This document shows positions 1 through 10,577 of a stretch of 64,000 nucleotides of DNA, piece after piece. The DNA is taken from positions 94,986 through 158,985 of the forward strand of contig RSEH01000091.1 of assembly GCA_006503475.1 (NCBI GenBank), written 5' to 3'. The notes below the pieces were generated by a model, which worked only from the letters and a program-made list of their open reading frames with translations, had not been told where the DNA came from and made no database searches. Position numbers and translations under genes: made by a program. Source of the stretch: Stentor roeselii (lineage: Eukaryota > Ciliophora > Heterotrichea > Heterotrichida > Stentoridae). How positions within the stretch are numbered: the stretch's first letter is position 1; the number at the start of each line of letters is the position of its first letter.

Positions 1-3000
1 GCAAAATCTTCTTCGTCTTCTGGTACCTTAGCAGTAAAGGAGTCCTCAAGTGGCGCAGTGGTCCATCTTTACCTGGACAACATGATTCCTAAAGTTTCTT
101 ACAAACTTCGAGATATTTACTCAACTAATGAAAAAACTCTCTCCGCTCAAGCTTCTGCCTTGACAGCTGGGGTCTGGTACGAGTTGGTCTTTGTTTTGAA
201 AAGATCAGGCAGGTCAACCACTGGCATTTTCTTCGTGAATGGGAAACGAGGGCAGAAGTCCTACACGACGAAGTCATTTTTATATGAAACTAAAGACTTA
301 GAGTTCAAGTTGGGGTACTCTGAAAGTCAATCTTCTTCTTATACCGGGTTTATTTATGAGTTCATTATTTTTAACTATGAACTCTCTCCGAATGACCCCA
401 GCTCGAATCCTTGTTGGTGCAGTCTATGCACTGCAGAAGGGGACTGCCTGGTAGACTGTGAAACCAACCAGTACATCAAAGACCACGATACCTGCTCTAA
501 TTGTCCTAGTGAGTGTCCTTCAGGATGCAGGAGTGAATCCAATTGCGGACAGAATGAAGACGGGTACTGCGAAGAATACTTCGGGTTCGAAATGAAACAA
601 TGCACAAAATGCAAAAAACTCGCGAAATTCACGTCTTCAGGGTGTAAATGCGTTGAAAACTCAAGTTTAATCAACGGACTCTGCACATGCAACCAGGATT
701 ATGAAGAAGTTGACAACGTCTGCGAGGCTTGTTTTTACCATCTTCAGTCCTCTGAAGTTGAAGGGTACTTCTCAGAGGACTACCTTTCACTCATCTTCAA
801 CTTAACCCAGGCGGTGCGGTCTTCTTCTTCAAGTGACTGTTCAAAGTTATTCACTCCAGAAACCTTCAGTCTTTTCGGAGATTCTCCAAAATGCAGCTGG
901 TTAAAAAGTTTCACAATGCTCAAGGTGTTACTAGGCTTCGACGCTCAAGTTGTAAACGAAACTGAGATCTGGTTCGCTAAGAATTCTTTACTGACAAGTA
1001 TCAAAACATGTGGAAGCTTCCGAGGGCCGATAAGTGAAAAGGTTTATTTCAAATATGACATTCCTCAGATAATTCCTACAGCTTTCATCGACGCTCCTCC
1101 GAAGTACTCAGTTAATTGTGGAGATATGGTGGTCAGCGGGACCAAATCGAGTGGAGGGCATGGAAGACGATTGAAGTTTGAATGGCAGTTCGTTTCTAAG
1201 CCAGAAGATGACGTGTTCAATATCTCTGATATGACTCAGAGCAGTTACTTGTTCCGCAATCACACAGTTAGTCCTGGAAAGTTAACGGCTTCGCTTGAAG
1301 TGAAGAACTGGCTGGGATTTTCAGATGATGCTCAGCAGGTTGTTGTTCTTACAACCGACATCGTGATTGAGTTGATTGTTGATAGCGATATTTCATTTGA
1401 AATGACCACACAAATGTCAAAGTCCATCTTCGTCAAAGCATTCAGTCCTTGTGGAATTTCTAATGACCTGACCTTCTCTTGGAGTCTTTTGGATAAGGAA
1501 GGAAAAGATGCAAGGGTTGATCAGCAACTTTTGTGGGGGTCGCAAAAGTCTCAGAGTAAACTTTATATACCTAAAGGAGCTCTTGGACCTGGAAGGTACT
1601 TTTTTAAAGTTGCGGCTCATGATAATGAACTGGGAAGTGACGGAGAAACTGTTTTAGTTTTGAATGTGGTTTATAGTGACTTGCAAATTCTCTTCAACCC
1701 TGAGTATAAAACAGTTAATAGACTCAAGGATTTGACCCTTGACGGAAGTGTCGCTTTCGATCCTGATCAAACCACAGATCCTGAAAATTTCTTGTGGAAT
1801 TGCTCTGATAACTGTGATGCTCTTATTGAAAAAAGCGATAAACAAGTCACTTTTATTAAAAAAGAAAACCTAGAAAATCTAAAAGAATATCAATTTACTC
1901 TCACTTATACAAAAGGATCTCGAAGTGCTTCTGCAATTCTAACAGTTCAGGTAAACGATTCCAGTAAAATCTCAGTGAAATTCACCCGGGTACCTGAGTA
2001 CATAAACAACCAAGAAAACTTCATAATAATCTCATCGCTCGACCCTCCCTGCAACTGTTCTTATTTCTGGGAGGTGTTATCCGGTGGTAAATACGAGTTA
2101 AACACCGAAGCCACAGGTAAAGACGTTGGTTTCGCCCCTTACTCAATGTCAGTGGGTTCCAAATACAAAGTCCAGTTGACAGTCTGGGACTCCGACGGGA
2201 GCGAGTCACGTTTTCAGCAGAACTTCAAAGTAAACGTGCCACCGAAAGGAGGTTCATTAAAAATCAGTAAATCCTCAGGAGTCGAATTGGACACCCTGTT
2301 CAAACTTCAAGCGACAGGCTGGTCTGATTTCGAGAACTCTTCATGGCCGCTGACATATCAATTCGGGTACTACAAAGAAAACACAGCATACTACGTGAAC
2401 GTCAGAAATGAGTCTAACTTCTTTTTCACCCAACTCCCAACAGGGACTCCTCTTGAAGTCTTTGTCAGGGTTTACGACATTCATGGATCATTCAGTGAAA
2501 AAACCATCGACGTCCAGGTAGCCTCTTCGAATATCTTCGCGGAGGACCTGATGCAAGAATTTGAAAACTTTTTAAATTCCAATAAGCTCGACGCTGAAAC
2601 ACTTGTCGGGTACTTGACGAACCTTGCCTGGGCTTTTCGAACACATGAGTTTAACGAGAGTTATCAAGACCAGGCCTTCAACCTGAGCCTTCTGTCCATT
2701 GAAGAGTTGAAAGGAACGATGCAAGACATTGACTTCAGCAAGATAGACGTTTTGTTTTCCTTGACGGCAGTTGTGACTCTTTACGACCTTGACTTCGAGA
2801 AGCGACTATCGCTGTACCAGCTGCTGAGTAGTTACACCCAGTTGATTTCAGATGAAGTCGTGATCATGTCGACAGCGCGAGCAGACCGTTTTGTTGATAT
2901 TTTGTTGAAACTTGTTGAGTTCACTCCAACGACAGTGGTCGACTCTGCGGAGGACTTGTACCAAGCGAACGAAATTTTGAAAGCCTTGGCAATGGCGAGT

Positions 3001-6000
3001 TCTGTTTCAATGGCGCAGACCCAGTGGATGGTTTTCGGCAAGAGTCCAATTGAGTGTTATGTGAAACTTTATAAAGGAGATGATATTCCCAGCTTTCGAA
3101 CACCTGACAAGCTGAACTCAACACTAATCGCACTACCTGTGGACCCGAGTCTAATGTTTTTGTCAAGTTCAACAATTATGACAGTTTTGAATGTTTATAA
3201 CTGGGACCCTGAACTTTATCTTAACAATAGTGAAGAACATTCCGCAGCAGTTGAGTTTACTTTGATTGAAATCGTCAACTTCACACAAACTATTTTAGAC
3301 ATTCAGCTGGAAGATGGCTTTATCAACGTTAGCGTCCCTATTTGGAATGTTGATAAGTTCCCTCCTAAATGTGTTTATTGGAGAACTGACGACTGGTCAC
3401 GAAAAGGATGCAAACTTGCTGAATTTGAAGGAAATCGCAGTATTTGCTCTTGTTCTCATACTTCTTTGTATACCAGTGGGTCGCACTTTGGAACGGATTC
3501 TGATGGAGACGATGACGGAGGACCTATCCTTATCTACCTTGTCTGTCTCGTCGCTTTGCTTTGGATCTTCTTGGCCTGCTGTCTCGTCGTCAAGGACAGG
3601 AAAGAGTCGGAGAGTAAAGTCTTTGTCGCGAAAATCATCGCAGCTCTTCCTCCTGCAGGTAAAAAAACTCCAGGGTATATCGAAAACCAAGTCGCTGATC
3701 AACTAGGACGTGGTGAAAAAGATGAAAAAAAAGGCACTCTTCATGTACCTCCTGCAAAATTCGCTGTTGTTGGGGGAGAGGTGAAAGAATATGAAAGTCA
3801 AAAGGCCCTTGGGTACTCTGAAATCGAGGAACCTAAAAGTGAAGATGTTGTAAAAGGACGTAAATTGACTCTTCCTCTTGGGTATCAGATCTTGCCTGGA
3901 GCTGAGTTCTCTAAAAACCCTGCTGAAAGACCTGAAAGACCTGAAAAAGTTGAAAAAGTTGAAAAATATGAGAAAGTTGAAAAAAATGAAAACAATGAAC
4001 GTGTCAAAATGCAAATCATGCCGATGAATGTCTCTTCTAAGTCTGATCTTCCTGAATCTGAAAAAGCTGCTGGCTTCGCTTTTAAGGCTCAAGCATTTCA
4101 GGTCTCTGAATTCCCTAACACTGAACAAAATGTGAGATTTACTGGAAAAGATGTGGAAAAAGCGCCCACTGGACCTGGTTTCGCAGGTTATCCAAAATCG
4201 GATCCTACTAGTGGAACTTCTTCGAATATTGGAAGACGCGATTCGAAGGATGGAAGGGGACCGCAAGTTGCTGTTGTTCCTTTAAATCAAGATGAAAAGA
4301 GCGGGTTTAGTTATTCTCAATCTGGAGACGGTTTTGTAATGCAAAAATTTGCTCAATTTGAAGAGTTTCGTTCTGAACAAGGAGGATCTGCTAAAGGAAA
4401 CCTGCCGAGAGGGTCTCAACATGAAATCCCTTCAGTTCAAATGGCAAGACTAGGAGGAGTAACAAACCTCGAATCAGGAAAAGATTCCAGATCCGAAACC
4501 CGTAACATAAGCTACGCGGTTCCATCAAGAGATCTACGTCTAACAGAATACGAGCCAAGGCCAGGTACCGACGGTAAATATTTACTCCAAAACCTTTCAG
4601 GAGTATCACCAAGAAACGAAGGAGTCCGAAAAGAAATAGTACCAGAGCTAAGCCAAGACGAAAGCCCGAGACTTCCTGATCAAGTAAGACACGTTGAATA
4701 CATCTCAGGTCCCAAGCTTCCCGGTTTGACCGAACTAAACATGGAAAATTCCGAAGGCTTCCAAAGACCAGGGCCTTCAGGAAATAACCCAGGACTGCGC
4801 CTGGGAGGCTTCACTGAAATGAACATGGAATCTCCTGAAGGCTTCCAAAGGGCTCCTGGAAACTCTGCATACAACCCTGCACCTCGCCTCGGAGGACTCA
4901 CTGAAATGAACCTGGAAAGTTTTGAAGCGTCTCAAAGGGCGCATCCTGCGCCAGGACAAGGCAACTTTTCTTACAACCCTGCTCCTCGCCTTGCTGGACT
5001 CACTGAGATGAAGTTTGAAAACTCTGAAGGCTTTCAAAGACCTCCTGGACCAGGACAAGGGAACTTTGCTTATAACCCCGCTCCTCGCCTTGCAGGATTG
5101 ACCGAAATGAATTTGGACGATAGTTCACAGCATCCGGGTAAACTTTCAGAGCACGGTCAGAGGATTCCAGCGCAAAGTGACGTGAACTACGAAGCTGGTA
5201 AAGGAACTCAGGCTTTTTACTCTTCGAATTATCGTCTCGCAGCTCCAACTGACTTAAAAATCATTGAAAGTCAAAATTTCGCAACTACTGGAAAGTCAGG
5301 CCAGGGAGATCCAGGGAAAGAATCTTTAGAAAGTCCGAACTTTGGCTCAGAAAAGAAACCTTTTTTGTTCAATGCTGAAAAAGAGTCTAATGTTTATGAA
5401 AGTTCAGCGAAAGGCTCGAAAATTTCAGGGTATAAATTGGAAAAAAGAACAAATGATAGAAATCCAACACAAGCTTATGAAGAAAATGTTGGTAAAGGGA
5501 AAATTGCTGAACTTGAAGAAGCTAAACAGGAGAATCCTGAAGGTAGGAACTTGAAAAGACCTGCGGAATCTGACAAGTTTCCAGAGAATACAGAACTTTT
5601 CACTCAGCCTGATAGTCCTAACAATAGAAATCTTAGGAGAAAGAAAGGAGTTGAGCAAGAAGTTCCTATGTTTGAGGAAAATGAGGAAATTCGATATCCT
5701 GGATTTATTGCTGATTATTTCTTCTCTGCTGTTTTTTATTATCATGAAAACTATTCAAGGTTTTCTAGATGTGCTCAGGGTGTCTGCTCGTTTTTGCTTC
5801 AAACTATTCTGATTGGAGTCATTTTGTCCGGAATGGGGAACTCTTATGCTGAGGATAAGGGAAGAAGTTTTGGGACACTTTTGGGAAATTTAATGTTTCA
5901 AGATGTTGCTGTTGCATTTTCTATGGTTATTGTTAGCAATTTGTTACTTGGAGCTTTGCTTTGTTTGTTCTTTAGGAGACCTCCTGTGGTGTCTGGGTCT

Positions 6001-6237
6001 GAGGAGGTTAGGGGTTCAAGGAAGAAGGAATTTTTTGGACTTTTTATCATGCTTTTGATTATTTTTGGAACTGTAATTGCAGTGGCGTTACTAGAAATGT
6101 CAATGGATCATATGTTTTCAGTTCTTTGGGTGATCTGCTTATTTATCGGTTTCCTATTTGATTTCTTCTGCATCCAGTTGATCAAAGTATTAGTTTTCAA
6201 TTATTTTTCACCAGGCCTTATCTTACCAGTTAGTTAA
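1..6237 (+). CDS. Polycystin-1-like giant membrane protein (REJ, GPS, 5 TM), 5' end outside window
   Basis: The frame is open from base 1 with no start in view, so the gene is cut by the window edge; the GTG at 58 is internal. Order seen: a LamG-like fragment (to about 400), a Cys-rich growth-factor-receptor-like region (400-740), a long REJ/PKD-like ectodomain (about 1090-2500), and a GPS-type motif at 3370-3480 (CxxW, GC, then CSCSH). A first membrane segment follows at 3526-3590, then about 700 residues of low-complexity cytoplasmic sequence (3600-5690). Four more membrane segments lie between 5770 and 6200. The stretch YSRFSRCAQ just before the second segment resembles the RFTRxQR motif before TM2 of polycystin-1. 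REJ-GPS-TM order is typical of polycystin-1; the PLAT domain and the C-terminal six-TM channel part are not seen. Likely a plasma or ciliary membrane receptor. The stop is TAA; a decayed copy of the 3' end lies just downstream. Confidence 0.8.
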   Translation, partial: AKSSSSSGTLAVKESSSGAVVHLYLDNMIPKVSYKLRDIYSTNEKTLSAQASALTAGVWYELVFVLKRSGRSTTGIFFVNGKRGQKSYTTKSFLYETKDLEFKLGYSESQSSSYTGFIYEFIIFNYELSPNDPSSNPCWCSLCTAEGDCLVDCETNQYIKDHDTCSNCPSECPSGCRSESNCGQNEDGYCEEYFGFEMKQCTKCKKLAKFTSSGCKCVENSSLINGLCTCNQDYEEVDNVCEACFYHLQSSEVEGYFSEDYLSLIFNLTQAVRSSSSSDCSKLFTPETFSLFGDSPKCSWLKSFTMLKVLLGFDAQVVNETEIWFAKNSLLTSIKTCGSFRGPISEKVYFKYDIPQIIPTAFIDAPPKYSVNCGDMVVSGTKSSGGHGRRLKFEWQFVSKPEDDVFNISDMTQSSYLFRNHTVSPGKLTASLEVKNWLGFSDDAQQVVVLTTDIVIELIVDSDISFEMTTQMSKSIFVKAFSPCGISNDLTFSWSLLDKEGKDARVDQQLLWGSQKSQSKLYIPKGALGPGRYFFKVAAHDNELGSDGETVLVLNVVYSDLQILFNPEYKTVNRLKDLTLDGSVAFDPDQTTDPENFLWNCSDNCDALIEKSDKQVTFIKKENLENLKEYQFTLTYTKGSRSASAILTVQVNDSSKISVKFTRVPEYINNQENFIIISSLDPPCNCSYFWEVLSGGKYELNTEATGKDVGFAPYSMSVGSKYKVQLTVWDSDGSESRFQQNFKVNVPPKGGSLKISKSSGVELDTLFKLQATGWSDFENSSWPLTYQFGYYKENTAYYVNVRNESNFFFTQLPTGTPLEVFVRVYDIHGSFSEKTIDVQVASSNIFAEDLMQEFENFLNSNKLDAETLVGYLTNLAWAFRTHEFNESYQDQAFNLSLLSIEELKGTMQDIDFSKIDVLFSLTAVVTLYDLDFEKRLSLYQLLSSYTQLISDEVVIMSTARADRFVDILLKLVEFTPTTVVDSAEDLYQANEILKALAMASSVSMAQTQWMVFGKSPIECYVKLYKGDDIPSFRTPDKLNSTLIALPVDPSLMFLSSSTIMTVLNVYNWDPELYLNNSEEHSAAVEFTLIEIVNFTQTILDIQLEDGFINVSVPIWNVDKFPPKCVYWRTDDWSRKGCKLAEFEGNRSICSCSHTSLYTSGSHFGTDSDGDDDGGPILIYLVCLVALLWIFLACCLVVKDRKESESKVFVAKIIAALPPAGKKTPGYIENQVADQLGRGEKDEKKGTLHVPPAKFAVVGGEVKEYESQKALGYSEIEEPKSEDVVKGRKLTLPLGYQILPGAEFSKNPAERPERPEKVEKVEKYEKVEKNENNERVKMQIMPMNVSSKSDLPESEKAAGFAFKAQAFQVSEFPNTEQNVRFTGKDVEKAPTGPGFAGYPKSDPTSGTSSNIGRRDSKDGRGPQVAVVPLNQDEKSGFSYSQSGDGFVMQKFAQFEEFRSEQGGSAKGNLPRGSQHEIPSVQMARLGGVTNLESGKDSRSETRNISYAVPSRDLRLTEYEPRPGTDGKYLLQNLSGVSPRNEGVRKEIVPELSQDESPRLPDQVRHVEYISGPKLPGLTELNMENSEGFQRPGPSGNNPGLRLGGFTEMNMESPEGFQRAPGNSAYNPAPRLGGLTEMNLESFEASQRAHPAPGQGNFSYNPAPRLAGLTEMKFENSEGFQRPPGPGQGNFAYNPAPRLAGLTEMNLDDSSQHPGKLSEHGQRIPAQSDVNYEAGKGTQAFYSSNYRLAAPTDLKIIESQNFATTGKSGQGDPGKESLESPNFGSEKKPFLFNAEKESNVYESSAKGSKISGYKLEKRTNDRNPTQAYEENVGKGKIAELEEAKQENPEGRNLKRPAESDKFPENTELFTQPDSPNNRNLRRKKGVEQEVPMFEENEEIRYPGFIADYFFSAVFYYHENYSRFSRCAQGVCSFLLQTILIGVILSGMGNSYAEDKGRSFGTLLGNLMFQDVAVAFSMVIVSNLLLGALLCLFFRRPPVVSGSEEVRGSRKKEFFGLFIMLLIIFGTVIAVALLEMSMDHMFSVLWVICLFIGFLFDFFCIQLIKVLVFNYFSPGLILPVS
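4711..5200 (+). repeat. Tandem protein repeat (PRLxGLTEMN) in the cytoplasmic loop
   Basis: Five imperfect copies of a 28-34 residue unit begin near 4711, 4795, 4882, 4984 and 5083. Each opens with (P)RL(G/A)GLTEMN or a variant, continues with ExFQR, and in the later copies ends in GQGNFxYNPA. A more distant copy (RLAAPTDLK) begins near 5234. The changing unit length and high similarity of the last copies suggest recent expansion inside the disordered loop between the first and second membrane segments. Confidence 0.8.
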
Positions 6238-6690
6238 TTTAGTAGAAATTAAAATAATGAAATCGTTTCTTAAAACCTAGCCTTTATAGTTTCCTTCACA
6301 CTTTCATCATTTCCATTCCATTTAATTGAAATTCTTTCCTTCCACTCAAGTATTTAATTCAGCTTAATATTTATTTAAGGGTCTAAATACCTTTGAGAGA
6401 ATCATAAGCATACCTTCCAAATTTTCACTATTATTCTTTGTCTAAAAGGGGAAAAACAGAATTTGGACAAAGTTTTAAAAACTCTATTGAAACTGAACTT
6501 TCAGAATTCAAAAAGAAAAAAGATAAAAAGAAAGCATTAAAGAAATAATCAAAGAGTAGTGAATACAATAAGTTAACATCAAATACAGAAATTTTCACTA
6601 CCAGAGAGTATCTATCCAAAAAATCAAATTCAAAAAGGAGTTAGTAAAAAAGGTGGATTAATAAAAGAGTTGAAATTTTACATATCCTAA
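6238..6690. other. AT-rich intergenic stretch
   Basis: This stretch holds the 3' flank of the polycystin-like gene. I see no coding potential on either strand and no RNA-gene signature; a 62-codon minus-strand frame (6431-6619) is AT-rich and unlike any neighbour. Confidence 0.6.
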
Positions 6691-7185
6691 ATTAATGACA
6701 GATTATTGTTCCTCAACTGTTTTTAATTATCATAAAATTATTCAAGGTTCTAAGGTATCTGTTAAATTTTAATTGAAGCTTATCTTATTTGATTGAGTGT
6801 GTTTTCAACCAGGAGCCCTAACTTGAAAGAATAAGGAAGTAGATATAGAACACTTTGGGAAATTGATGATTCGAGATCAGTTATTTCTTTTATATTACTT
6901 TTTTCAAACTTTGCACTTTGGAGGACTATTGTTTGCTATTTAGAAGATTATTTATTATGCCAGGATCTGAAGAGATTGAAATATAAAGAAGAATTAACTT
7001 TATATCCCAAATAAACACTTCACCTCTTCTACATTTCTAGAAATTTCAAATGGCTTCCTTTAATAATCCCTCAATTTGATTCCCTATCCACCAATTTCAA
7101 TTCATTTTCTATCCAAACAATAATAGTTTAATCAAAATACCTTTAAACTAATCCTTCCAATTATTTAATTTATTAGAAATTAAGT
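6691..7185 (+). pseudogene. Decayed duplicate of the 3' end of the polycystin-like gene
   Basis: By eye this stretch aligns with the last about 550 bases of the gene ending at 6237. Shared anchors include ttaattatcat/aaaactattcaaggtt (near 6722-6750 versus 5740-5760), cactttgggaaattgatg (near 6850 versus 5877), tttgcactttggaggactattgtttgctatttag (near 6910 versus 5950), and ccaggatctgaagagatt (near 6960 versus 5995). Near 7035 ctagaaatttcaaatgg matches 6090 and near 7165 aatttattagaaattaag matches the native stop region at 6235. Stops and indels occur throughout, and part of the middle is missing, so it cannot encode the protein. It probably arose by local tandem duplication. Its distal end touches the stop codon of the convergent gene at 7180. 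Confidence 0.75.
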
Positions 7186-8136
7186 ATCATCAGACCCATT
7201 TTCCTTCAAACTCTGACTTTTTTCCCTAAACCCCAACATAGGAGTGAACCGATGTTTCGGAGTTTCAGCAGCTTTCCTGGAAAGACTAGTCGAGCTCTGA
7301 GGTCTAGAGGCCGTAGGAGTAGAGCTAATCCGTCCAGAGTCAATAGTTTCCTTAACATTTTCATAAGCCTGTTCAATTCTCTGCTTCTGATTCACAATAT
7401 TTTGCGTTAAATTCTGACTTTGAATAAAAATCCTTTTCAAAGCTTCATCATTGACTTCTTTTCCTGCGAACTTCACCGAGAAATTCCTGACAGTTCCAGT
7501 CATCCCTGCCTTCTCCTGCTGAATTTTATTTAAAGTGTCTAAAGAAAACTGCAAAAGGCCAACAGTGAATCCAGCCAAGTCTTCACAAGAGGCCTTTGCC
7601 ATGAAATGGTCTTCATTGGTGAAGACATTTTGAAAGATATTGAAAATTTCTTGATTTTCCTTAACAGCCGACATGAAAAACTTTGAATATCGAGCTAAAG
7701 TCACCTGCTCCTCAGAGATCGGTCGAGTGTCTCTGTAAGCTGAAAGACTTTCATGCAATTTCCTGTTTTCAGTTTCAAGTTCTTTTCTAAATAAGTCTTA
7801 CTTTTCCATCTCAAGGATCCGAACTTCACGTTTTAAGCGAAGAATCTCTGAAGATTTTTCTGGAACTTCATTTGAAGGAAGTCTTTCAGGTTTACTTTGA
7901 ATTCCTTTCAACTTGTCTGATGTTTTTTGAAGCAGGTCTTTGAGTTTGGTGACTGACGTTAAGGTCTTAGACGACGAGCAGACTGAGAGCTTTGGTGTTG
8001 AGCATTCAGGTTGAACTTCACTTGAAAAGGAAGCTTCTACCAGTTTATCAGTTCTGGAAGAAGGCCGCTCGGAACTAGGCCGCTCATTGATGTGAAGATT
8101 GATGGGAAGTCTGAGATTTAAACGATGAGAGGCCAT
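7180..8136 (-). CDS. Coiled-coil protein of unknown function, two exons
   Basis: CDS is complement(7180..7786, 7802..8136), 313 residues, with a 15-nt intron GTAAGACTTATTTAG at 7787-7801. Splicing restores one frame (EMEK-KELETENRKL) across a TAA that otherwise ends the first exon. The first about 60 residues are Ser/Arg-rich, residues about 60-125 are a Lys/Glu/Leu coiled coil, a helical middle follows, and the tail from about residue 265 is Ser/Thr-rich. I do not recognise the family. It lies 41 bp downstream of the Kelch-EGF gene stop on the same strand. Confidence 0.8.
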
Positions 8137-8177
8137 GTTAGTAGTATTATCAGTTTACCATCTTTTAATCGCATAAG

Positions 8178-10577
8178 TTAAAGGACTGCAAACAGGAAAA
8201 GACTGAAAACTACTGAAAATCTTTGAAGAGTTTCACTCAACCCGACGACTGAGCAGTCAACTCCGTAAAACCCTTCTTCACAGGTGCAGAGTCCAGTGGT
8301 GATATTACAAGTTCCATAAGGTTCATTGCAGTTATTCAAGCACAAAACGACTTCGCAGGTATCCCCTCCGTACTTCCCATGACAATCACATTGACTGATC
8401 GGGTACATCTCGACACATTCCCCATGAAAACTGCAGTTATTCCTACAGGTCTGTTTCGAGCAGTCGTCGCCACTGTACCCTTCAGTGCAGTTGCAGATTC
8501 CATTGAAACACTCTCCATACCCAGAGCAATGCACACATTCAGAAGTAGAGAAAAATTCACTGTCGTAAATGCAGAAAGTCCCAGGACAAGTAAGAGAATC
8601 ACAGAGTTTGCCGTAGTACCCGTCGTCGCAGTAGCAGGTCCCGAACTCGCAGTACCCGTGATTCGAGCAGTTGTTTTCGCATTGATTTAAGCGGAAGAAC
8701 CAGACACCCTGCAGATAATCGATTTTTCCTTTAAAGGTGGGAATAGGAGTACTTCTAAGAAAACAGTTGCTTTTACTTTGCTCGTAAAGTTCTTGTTGCC
8801 GCTGCCAATACTCAGGTAGTCCGATGTTGTAAATGGAAAAGCCGTAGACGTTGAGGACATCTTGGCATTCTGAGACGTAAGTCATGTAGTCTTCTGTTGT
8901 CAGGTCAGTTTCTGCGATGTTTGTCACGTTTGTGGTGGAACCTGAGTAAATCAGCATCCCTTCTTCAGTTCTTATTAACAAACCTTTGAACCTTCCTTCA
9001 GGGTAGACCCCGGTGGTTTTTAAGATCCGGGTCCAGTTAAACCAGTGATTCGTCTCAATATTATAAGCCCAGAAGTCATCATAGACCTTTTCCCCATGTC
9101 TTCCGCCGTAAACGGCAAGACGAGTGCTGTCAAGCTGCTATCTGACCCTTACAATGATATTCGCTTCATACCTGGCAGATGGTCCTGGAGTATCACTGAA
9201 GATCTGTGTCCATTTATTCGAAGACAGTGAAAAAACCCAGAAGTCTTCTAAAGCGACACTCGTATTTCCTAAGTCAAACAACCTGACTCGTGTTCCCAGT
9301 CCTCCAAACAAGAACAAGTAACTCGGAGTTCCATTAAAGTAAAGTAAGCAAGATGACATCCTTTCAGAAGGTTTAGAGCCTTGCTTGGAATAAGTTATCG
9401 AGTCGTTGAGTCTTTTATCACTGATGTTCAAGACCAGGTCATAAACAGTTCCGTTCCAGGTCGTGACTGTTCGGGTCACTTTCGAGATTCCGTAAGTTAC
9501 GAGCTCTTCCCACGTGTTTTGTTCTACTCGGTACCTCCACAGGTCCTTGTAAAGAAGGTTTCGCCCGAGACCGCCGAATAAGTAAATGAATTGAAAGTCT
9601 GAAGAAGCTACTTGACCTTGACTCATTCGTCTTCCTGGAGAGTAATTTTGTGATAATCTTTCCCAGTATCCTCCTCGGTTCCAGAAACCTTTGCTTATTG
9701 GGTAATAACGCTGGCTTGCCCATGGAATCTCGAATCTCCACATGTCGTCGCATGCGTCTCGACATTCTAAGGCGAAACCACCGTAGATGTAGAGGTATTT
9801 TTTCAAAGTTATTACCCCAACGAATGGGTCGAAAATTGACATCTCGATTAGGTTACCTCGGTGGCTGTGACGAGGGAATGGGAATGAATAGTTTGCGATG
9901 TTTGGTGGATAAGTAGGTTCAACATAAGTCCAAATATTATCCAAAAGATCATACCTCCAAATTTCATTTAAAATTTCAATTCCACAAGATTCCGTAACTT
10001 CAAGTCTATACCCAGCCCTAGCAATTTTTAAATGTGCTTCCGAGCAGTCATCAAAAAGCAATGTTCCATTAACAGTAACATTCCTAAGTGCAGTCCCTCC
10101 AAACACAATCAAAACTTCATGTTCAACAGGTACCGGTTCTCCTAAAATATCCCTAAACCTTCTACAATTTTCACTCATACAACAAGTAGGTGGACAATAG
10201 CTTTCATTAAGCATTCCAATTCTATCAGTGCTTCCACTAGCCAAGGGTAAAAACCTTCCACCCTGTGTTGTATCTTCTGGGTCTTTAGGTATTCGAAACT
10301 GGACAAAGCAAGAGTCTTGAGTCGTGTTGCAAAAAGGTCCGCATTGGTTTCCAGGGCACAAGTTATCAACATCAGCTTTGGTCCAAGTCTTGTAAATGAT
10401 CCCAGTGGCCGCTCGTCTTGGAGTTGGAAAAGTTGTCGGGTTCTGACAAGGGGATCGGTAGAACTGACAGTAAATTATTGTCTAACTGGTCTTTACTCTG
10501 TCTTCTCCTTCAATTGGCCGGTACTCCCACTGAGAATAAACTGGATTTAAACAGATAAGTAAGAAAAAACTAGTCAT
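8178..10577 (-). CDS. Secreted or GPI-anchored Kelch-repeat protein with tenascin-type EGF repeats
   Basis: CDS is complement(8178..9137, 9153..10481, 10497..10577), 789 residues. The introns are GTAAAGACCAGTTAG at 10482-10496 and GTAAGGGTCAGATAG at 9138-9152; both remove TAG stops and keep frame. The protein opens with a signal peptide (MTSFFLLICLNPVYSQ). A Cys-rich segment follows, then a Kelch/galactose-oxidase-type propeller with several FGG or YGG blades, one of which spans the second intron. Next come three to four Cys-dense EGF-like repeats (8230-8690). The C-terminus (FSVVFSLFLFAVL) is hydrophobic and ends at the stop, as in GPI-anchored proteins. Probable role: surface adhesion or recognition. 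Its ATG lies inside the last codons of the upstream CCA-enzyme gene. Confidence 0.85.

Noticed and set aside
3314-3706. 130-codon plus-strand ORF inside the polycystin-like gene in another frame
   Set aside because: It overlaps the GPS and first membrane segment of the real frame and has no recognisable features.
3703-4266. 187-codon minus-strand ORF opposite the polycystin-like gene
   Set aside because: It is Phe/Ser/Arg-rich shadow of the Lys/Glu-rich plus-strand coding sequence and has no start context or domain.
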